This document shows positions 6,158-10,561 of a stretch of 10,561 nt of DNA, piece after piece; the first letter of the stretch is position 1, and each line of letters opens with the position of its first letter. The notes below the pieces were generated by a model, which worked only from the letters and a program-made list of their open reading frames with translations, searched no databases and was not told the origin of the DNA. This stretch comes from an uncultured Chlamydiae bacterium (GTDB lineage Bacteria; Chlamydiota; Chlamydiia; Chlamydiales; SM23-39). The stretch lies in NCBI GenBank assembly GCA_903864395.1, contig CAIPFQ010000097.1:1-10561 (forward strand), written 5' to 3'. The position numbers and the translations under genes are program-made.

Positions 6158-7372
6158 TTAGTAAAGAAACCCGAACAAATAGAGGGGAATCGTGTTTTTT
6201 GATCCCACAAGAATATCGTCGGCTAAAAGAAAAGCGTTTTTCTCTTCCTTAATCTGTTTTTTATTTTTCGATTTTCCTCCAACCTCAAAGATCCAATCGC
6301 CGATTTTGAAATCGCCTGCCTTGCTATAAAAAATTGGAAGATTTGTATTTTGCACCTGGTTCACAACAAAGGTTTCCCTGAGCTTCCCTTTGATCTGGTC
6401 TTGAGCTAAAGGGAGATAGGCTGCATGGATAATATTCGTATTGTCTGGGTACAATTTTATTGGATTGCGCAGTCCCGATTGCCCTGAGCTGCCCGAATGC
6501 AGAGAACGAATCAGCCCCGCTTGTTCAAGATATTTTAAAAAGTTTGAAATGCTTTCAAAATCCTTATTGAGGGAGTTAGAAAGTTTTGAAGCATTCAATT
6601 CTCCTGGCGAAGAATTCAAGATGAACTTATACAGCTGCTCAATCACGCCGAGTGACGTTGTTTTTAGTGAGTGGAGTGTCGCAATATCTTCATAAATTGT
6701 CATTTGCACTGCGTTGTCAAGGGACTGGAACTTGTCTTTTTCCTTCGTATAGCCTTTAAAAAAGGGGTAGTATCCGATTTTTAGGTAATCTCCAAAATGC
6801 TTCAGAATCGCTGTGATATCGAGGCTCTGCGCAATCTCCCCATGAGATCGCAAAAGCTCTTCCAGAGTGTACCGGGGGATTTTCTTTTGAAAATAAAATT
6901 CTAAATATTCTCTAAACGAAAGACCATAGAGCTTATGAAGAACGACTCTGCGAGAAAGATCATATTTGCCTTGGATTAGATCGATCATGGAACTGCCTGA
7001 AAAAAAAATACGAAATGAAGGATATGTATCCACAATATTTTTTAATTCCATCCTCCAATTTGCGTACTTATGAATTTCATCAATCAGCAGTAGTCTTGTT
7101 GTTGTTTGTTTATACAACCTATCGACAAGGTCGATGAGGCTGTGATCTAGAAAATAGATATTGTCGGCAGATACATACAAAGCCTCTCCCTTTTTAGCTC
7201 CAGAATCCATAGCGTGCCTTAGTAGAAAAGTTGTTTTTCCCACCCCGCGCGCACCTAAGATTCCACAGACATGCTGAGTCCCAAGAAAATCATCAAACTG
7301 CGAGCGCCAAAAAAAAGATTCTCCCTCAAGTTGCTCTATTATAATGCGTTGCATTTCAAATAATCGTTCCAT
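6158..7372 (-). CDS. AAA ATPase with C-terminal DUF4143 domain
   Basis: 404 residues. The N-terminal AAA_14 ATPase has Walker A GARGVGKTT (40-48), Walker B LLLIDEIHKY (94-103) and FFSGSSM (123-129) as sensor-like strand. The middle holds the helical region typical of these proteins, including ISNFLKYLEQAGLI (275-288), which looks like a winged helix. The C-terminal DUF4143 part has FYSKAGDFKIGDWIFEVGGK (348-367), whose spaced D359, E363 and K367 recall a PD-(D/E)xK nuclease fold. The family is common in prokaryotes with no settled function. The ATG at 7372 is chosen over an upstream ATG at 7408 because AAGGAG lies just before it; the 12 extra codons would come from the palindromic spacer. It is divergent from the DUF234 ATPase and convergent with fic. 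Confidence 0.88.
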   Translation of the reverse strand: MERLFEMQRIIIEQLEGESFFWRSQFDDFLGTQHVCGILGARGVGKTTFLLRHAMDSGAKKGEALYVSADNIYFLDHSLIDLVDRLYKQTTTRLLLIDEIHKYANWRMELKNIVDTYPSFRIFFSGSSMIDLIQGKYDLSRRVVLHKLYGLSFREYLEFYFQKKIPRYTLEELLRSHGEIAQSLDITAILKHFGDYLKIGYYPFFKGYTKEKDKFQSLDNAVQMTIYEDIATLHSLKTTSLGVIEQLYKFILNSSPGELNASKLSNSLNKDFESISNFLKYLEQAGLIRSLHSGSSGQSGLRNPIKLYPDNTNIIHAAYLPLAQDQIKGKLRETFVVNQVQNTNLPIFYSKAGDFKIGDWIFEVGGKSKNKKQIKEEKNAFLLADDILVGSKNTIPLYLFGFLY

Positions 7373-7383
7373 AGATCTCCTTG

Positions 7384-7432
7384 TTCGGTTACAACCAAAC
7401 AATAGCATATGTTTTGTTTGGTTGCAACCGAA
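7384..7432. promoter_or_regulatory. 19-bp inverted repeat (likely operator) in the divergent ATPase spacer
   Basis: The left arm TTCGGTTACAACCAAACAA (7384-7402) and right arm TTGTTTGGTTGCAACCGAA (7414-7432) match at 18 of 19 positions across an 11-base spacer. GGTTGCAACC (7420-7429) is itself a perfect 10-bp palindrome, and the left arm carries a near copy, so two dyad half-sites may be present. The repeat covers the predicted -35 and start region of the leftward promoter. That fits an operator for a protein binding as a dimer or tetramer, perhaps one of the flanking genes. It could also be the end of a mobile islet. Confidence 0.6.
7399..7427 (-). promoter_or_regulatory. Predicted promoter of the DUF4143 ATPase gene
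   Basis: On the minus strand, TTGCAA (-35, 7422-7427) and TATTGT (-10, 7399-7404) are separated by 17 bases; each matches the sigma70 consensus at 4 of 6. The leader would contain the left arm of the inverted repeat and then AAGGAG before the ATG at 7372. Confidence 0.4.
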
Positions 7433-7450
7433 TTGCTATATCTTTTAACA

Positions 7451-7483
7451 GGCGAAAATACATCAAAATATTGACTTTTCGCC
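7451..7483. promoter_or_regulatory. GGCGAAAA/TTTTCGCC inverted repeat over the DUF234 ATPase promoter
   Basis: GGCGAAAA (7451-7458) and TTTTCGCC (7476-7483) are perfect 8-bp inverted repeats 17 bases apart that bracket and overlap the TTGACT -35 box. A related GGCGGAAAA follows at 7502-7510. This arrangement fits a repressor site but could arise by chance in AT-rich DNA. Confidence 0.4.
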
Positions 7484-7500
7484 GCTTTTGTGTGTATACT
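7471..7500 (+). promoter_or_regulatory. Sigma70-type promoter for the DUF234 ATPase gene (and possibly mscS and sprT)
   Basis: TTGACT (7471-7476) and TATACT (7495-7500) each match the consensus at 5 of 6, with an 18-base spacer. Transcription would start near 7507, leaving a leader of about 15 bases that contains GGAAG (7513-7517) before the ATG at 7522. It is the best promoter I can find in the window. Confidence 0.65.
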
Positions 7501-7521
7501 GGGCGGAAAAACGGAAGCCCT

Positions 7522-8979
7522 ATGGAACGCGCGATCATCGGTCGAGAGGCCGAGCTAGAAATTCTTCAAGAAATTTGCGAATCTCCTGAGCCAGAGTTTT
7601 TAGCCGTCTATGGCCGAAGACGAATCGGAAAAACATACCTGATTAGCGAATTTTTTAAAAGCAAAGGGGTGTATTTTGAGATTACTGGGATGAAAGACGG
7701 TTCTACGGCAGAGCAGCTTTTTCAATTCGCTCATGAATTTTCGCGGCGCTTTAACGCAGGGGAAAGGATTTCACCCCCGAAAAATTGGGCGGAAGCTTTT
7801 GCCCTTCTTCTCGAAGCGATTGAATCTGTCGAAAAAGGGAAAAAAATCATCCTCTTCTTCGATGAAATTCCATGGCTTGCCTCACCTCGTTCTAAATTTC
7901 TTAACGCCCTCGATCACCTTTGGAACCGGTATCTCTCGCGCAACCCTCAGATCATCTTGGTGATTTGCGGCTCTTCTGCTTCCTGGATCATTCGCAAGGT
8001 CATCAATAATAAGGGCGGCCTTCATGGACGAATCACAAGAAAAATGAGACTTCTTCCCTTTGCTTTGGGGGAGACGGAAAAATATTTGCAATCGCGCCAT
8101 ATTGAGCTCGATCGCAAGCAAATCATCGACCTTTACATGGCCATCGGCGGTGTGCCCAAATACCTCTCCTTCATTGGCCGAGGCAAGAGCTCTGCGCAAG
8201 TGATTAACGAAATTTGTTTTTCCATCAATGGCGGTCTGTATAACGAATTCGATAACTTGTATCGTTCTCTATTTGAAAATTATGAATATCACGTAGCTAT
8301 TGTTAAGGTGCTAGCTAAGTATACAGAGGGACTTACAAAGGATGAAATTCTCAATAAAGTCAATTTGAGTTCGGGAGGCTCTTCGAGCAAAATAATTGAA
8401 GAACTTGTGGATGCAGGATTTTTGGTCTACGCCCCTAGTTTTACGAAGAAAAAAGTCGGAGGTACCTATCGGCTGGTTGACGAATACTCTATTTTTTATC
8501 TCACATGGATCGCCGATTTGCCAAAAATGGGGCTAGAGAGCCTAGATCCTAATTTTTGGGTCAAAAAACAGCGCAGCGCGCAGTGGAGTGCTTGGAGCGG
8601 ATGCGCCTTTGAAGCTCTTTGCTTAAAACATATTCAAAAAATTAAAAAAGCCCTCGGAATCTCTGGCATTACGACTGTCGAATCTGGGTGGCGCTATGGA
8701 CCGCCAAAAAATTCGAAAGCGCAAGGCGCTCAGATCGATCTTGTCATTGACCGCGCAGATAAGTGTATTAATCTTTGTGAAATGAAATATTACGATTCTG
8801 AATTTGTCATCGATAAAGATTATGAAGAAAGACTCAGAATGAAAAAAAATGTGTTTCGAGAGCAAACGGAAACAACAAAAACTCTTTTTACGACTCTCGT
8901 AACTTCCTATGGAGTCAAAAAAAACGCCCATTTTATGGCTGTCGTCGACAATCAGATCACCATGCAGGACATGTTTTAA
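7522..8979 (+). CDS. ATPase_2-type P-loop protein with C-terminal DUF234 nuclease-like domain
   Basis: 485 residues, a typical size for this archaeal-type ATPase/DUF234 family. It opens with the family start IIGREAELEIL (5-15), then Walker A GRRRIGKT (31-38), Walker B IILFFDEIPW (109-118) and VICGSSASW (147-155). AIGGVPKYL (207-215) marks the end of the ATPase lid, and residues about 255-325 look like a winged helix (LTKDEILNKV, then EELVDAGFLVY). The C-terminal part has E364, QIDLVID (404-410) with D406, and CEMKY (419-423), that is E420-x-K422. This D...ExK pattern is what a PD-(D/E)xK nuclease would show. The ATG at 7522 has its own Shine-Dalgarno and sits at the conserved N-terminus; the open frame upstream is spacer. 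Biological role unknown; such proteins are proposed DNA-processing or mobile-element ATPases. Confidence 0.88.
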   Translation: MERAIIGREAELEILQEICESPEPEFLAVYGRRRIGKTYLISEFFKSKGVYFEITGMKDGSTAEQLFQFAHEFSRRFNAGERISPPKNWAEAFALLLEAIESVEKGKKIILFFDEIPWLASPRSKFLNALDHLWNRYLSRNPQIILVICGSSASWIIRKVINNKGGLHGRITRKMRLLPFALGETEKYLQSRHIELDRKQIIDLYMAIGGVPKYLSFIGRGKSSAQVINEICFSINGGLYNEFDNLYRSLFENYEYHVAIVKVLAKYTEGLTKDEILNKVNLSSGGSSSKIIEELVDAGFLVYAPSFTKKKVGGTYRLVDEYSIFYLTWIADLPKMGLESLDPNFWVKKQRSAQWSAWSGCAFEALCLKHIQKIKKALGISGITTVESGWRYGPPKNSKAQGAQIDLVIDRADKCINLCEMKYYDSEFVIDKDYEERLRMKKNVFREQTETTKTLFTTLVTSYGVKKNAHFMAVVDNQITMQDMF

Positions 8980-8980
8980 A

Positions 8981-9802
8981 GTGAAAGATCCTCTGCTGGA
9001 TGATGTAGACATCGTAACGCATATTCTTCAGCAACACTGGCAATCGTTCATAGCGGCGATCCCCTCGATGTTTGTCGGAGGAATTATTTTGCTTTTTGCC
9101 TGGGGAATGGCTCGGATCGCTGCGCATCTCGTCCGTGTTTTTTTACGAAAAAAACTGCACCAACTTTTGCTAGAAAACATTATCACAAGAGGGGTCGGTG
9201 TTCTTGTTTTTCTTTTCGGCGTCTATCTTATTTTTGAAATGACGAATTTAACAGGCGCCGCATTCACTATTGTCAGTGGCACAGGGCTTCTCGGAGTCAT
9301 TTTAGGGATCGCTTTTCGGGATATTACCGAAAATCTTTTGGCGAGTATTTTGCTCAGCATCCATCACCCCTTCCAAAATGGAGATCTTGTCGAAATTGAA
9401 GGCTTTTCTGGCTATGTCCAAGGACTGACGATGAGAGTAACCCTTCTTCTCTCTCCTGAGGGCCATTGCATCCAAATCCCCAACGCGATGGTTTATAAAA
9501 GCACGATCCTCAACTATACAACCGCGCCTCATCGGCGTGAAGATTTTTTTGTCGCGATCGGCTATGATATTTCTATCGCCAAAGCACAGAAAATTGCCCA
9601 AGAGGCTTGTGCGAAGATAGATGGCGTTTTAGAGCATCCCAGGCCTTCTGTCTTCGTCGACTTTTTTGGAAAATCCTCAGTGCGCCTCAGAGTCTATTTT
9701 TGGTTCAATGGAACGTTGTATCCACGGCTAAAAATGAGATCTTGCGCAATGGCTCGTGTGAAGGAAGCTCTGCAAGAAGAAAATATTTTTATAATGAGTT
9801 AA
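8981..9802 (+). CDS. Small MscS-family mechanosensitive ion channel
   Basis: 273 residues, close to E. coli MscS (286). After a short cytoplasmic or periplasmic start there are hydrophobic segments at about 24-51 (TM1), 70-90 (TM2) and 96-127 (pore-lining TM3, GTGLLGVILGIAFRDITENLLASILL region, rich in Gly and Ala). The beta domain signature HHPFQNGDLVEIEG (128-141), GYVQGLTMRVT (144-154) and IQIPNAMVYKSTILNYT (164-180) follow, then the alpha/beta C-terminal domain. It would open on membrane tension and release solutes during hypo-osmotic shock. The GTG at 8981 is chosen because it lies 1 base after the ATPase stop, with AGGA at 8966-8969; the open frame upstream belongs to the ATPase gene. 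It is a downstream member of the same transcript. Confidence 0.92.
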   Translation: MKDPLLDDVDIVTHILQQHWQSFIAAIPSMFVGGIILLFAWGMARIAAHLVRVFLRKKLHQLLLENIITRGVGVLVFLFGVYLIFEMTNLTGAAFTIVSGTGLLGVILGIAFRDITENLLASILLSIHHPFQNGDLVEIEGFSGYVQGLTMRVTLLLSPEGHCIQIPNAMVYKSTILNYTTAPHRREDFFVAIGYDISIAKAQKIAQEACAKIDGVLEHPRPSVFVDFFGKSSVRLRVYFWFNGTLYPRLKMRSCAMARVKEALQEENIFIMS

Positions 9803-9804
9803 TT

Positions 9805-10561
9805 ATGTTTGTTTATTCTCAATCTATTTTTCGGTTTGTACAAGAAATCAAGCTTGTGATTCGTAATATTCTTACGACAGAGGCGCATTTTCGATGTACA
9901 GAGCATCGATTTTACGACCGCTTTCAAATGAGAAGTTTTCCCATTGATGTGGTGATCTACAATCATCGATCGATGCTTGGGTATTTTGACGCAGGCTTTT
10001 ACGAGCTTGGCTTTCATGAGTCTTTGATGCATGCGAAGAAGGAATTGCTTCACAATGTGATCCGCCACGAGCTGGCTCACTACATTACTTTCATTGAGTA
10101 TGGGTCTACAGCGGAGCCTCATTCGGCACAATTTCTAAAAATTTGTCAGCGCTTGGGTTGGGGAGAAAATGTTTCTAGAGCGGCTATGCGCTACAATCCA
10201 GAGGAGACGAAGGAGGAAGAGGACGGAGTTTTGCGAAAGGTGAAAAAGCTGATGGCTTTAGGAGCGAGTGCACAGACTCATGAGGCAGAACAGGCGATGA
10301 TTAAATCTCAGCAGCTTCTTTTAAAACACAATTTGGAGGCTCGATCGGCCGAGAGTTTGGGAGAGACAAAAGTATGGATGCAAAGGATTTTAAAGCAAAA
10401 AAAAGAAACGGCAAAAATGCGAGCGATTGCGGATGTTTTGAAAACATTTTTTGTGAGTATTGTCTATAGACGCGCCGATGGATTTACTTGTTTAGAGATT
10501 TTGGGAGATTCGATAAATTTGGAAATTGCTGAATATGTCGCAAAAATTCTTGAATCTGAAC
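9805..10561 (+). CDS. SprT-like zinc-metallopeptidase domain joined to DUF2786, 3' truncated
   Basis: The gene begins at ATG 9805, two bases after the mscS stop, and runs off the window (252 codons visible). The N-terminal half is SprT-like: HELAH (88-92) gives zinc ligands H88 and H92 with catalytic E89, and H106 in AEPHSAQF is the expected third ligand. Residues 144-176 (RKVKKLMALG, HEAEQAM, LLLKHNL) match DUF2786, and the part from about 205 (TFFVSIVYRR, CLEILGD) resembles the domain that normally follows DUF2786. SprT-like domains act as metalloproteases in DNA-protein crosslink repair (Spartan) or in unknown bacterial roles; the meaning of the fusion is not known. There is no clear Shine-Dalgarno, so translation is probably coupled to mscS. 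Confidence 0.85.
   Translation, partial: MFVYSQSIFRFVQEIKLVIRNILTTEAHFRCTEHRFYDRFQMRSFPIDVVIYNHRSMLGYFDAGFYELGFHESLMHAKKELLHNVIRHELAHYITFIEYGSTAEPHSAQFLKICQRLGWGENVSRAAMRYNPEETKEEEDGVLRKVKKLMALGASAQTHEAEQAMIKSQQLLLKHNLEARSAESLGETKVWMQRILKQKKETAKMRAIADVLKTFFVSIVYRRADGFTCLEILGDSINLEIAEYVAKILESE

Noticed and set aside
6166..7390. Short inverted repeats (ACCCGAACAA near 6167, TTGTTCGGTT at 7381) flanking the DUF4143 gene as transposon ends
   Set aside because: Only about 9 of 10 bases match, the left copy lies within the last codons of the gene, and no target duplication is seen; chance is likely.
9799..10131. 110-residue open frame on the minus strand
   Set aside because: It is the shadow of the SprT/DUF2786 gene on the plus strand, which has a real zinc-site motif and continues to the end of the window.

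Overview
The window is protein-coding DNA from a Gram-negative bacterium. A Chlamydiota-like (environmental chlamydia) origin is my best guess, from the bioF-bioD-bioA order, the densely overlapping genes and the overall look of the proteins. Nothing in the window proves it. I see no rRNA, tRNA or CRISPR array.

Region 1 (1-4239, + strand) is a biotin cluster. A 5'-truncated gene with a RecG-C-terminal-like ATP-binding fold runs into bioF with only 4 bases between. bioF, bioD and bioA follow, each overlapping the next, and together encode three late steps of biotin synthesis: pimeloyl thioester to KAPA, then DAPA, then dethiobiotin. Downstream is an unnamed gene for a ferritin-like, probably di-iron protein. 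The two genes are separated by a 171-bp palindromic element with 29-bp terminal inverted repeats and a 6-bp CATTAG direct repeat on each side. Removing the element and one CATTAG copy on paper gives bioA a new stop that overlaps the next ATG (TGATG). This indicates that the ferritin-like gene was a translationally coupled member of the operon before the insertion.

Region 2 (4142-4861, - strand) is a uridine kinase. Its N-terminus looks like a Sec signal peptide, and the frame has no later start codon before the P-loop. Its 3' end overlaps the ferritin-like gene convergently by 98 bp.

Region 3 (5000-8979) looks like accessory DNA: a self-inhibited Fic AMP-transferase (+), an AAA_14/DUF4143 ATPase (-) and an ATPase_2/DUF234 ATPase (+). 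The two ATPases are divergent. They share a 149-bp spacer holding a 19-bp inverted repeat, a good sigma70-type promoter and a second, smaller inverted repeat over that promoter's -35 box. A strong hairpin resembling IS200/IS605 ends lies between fic and the first ATPase.

Region 4 (8981-10561, +) is a small MscS-type mechanosensitive channel, followed after two bases by a gene that runs off the window, encoding a SprT-like zinc-peptidase domain joined to DUF2786. Both are tightly packed behind the DUF234 ATPase and may share its promoter.

The most interesting parts are the ferritin-like protein tied to biotin synthesis, the element that split the operon, the signal-peptide-bearing kinase and the palindromic control region between the two ATPases.
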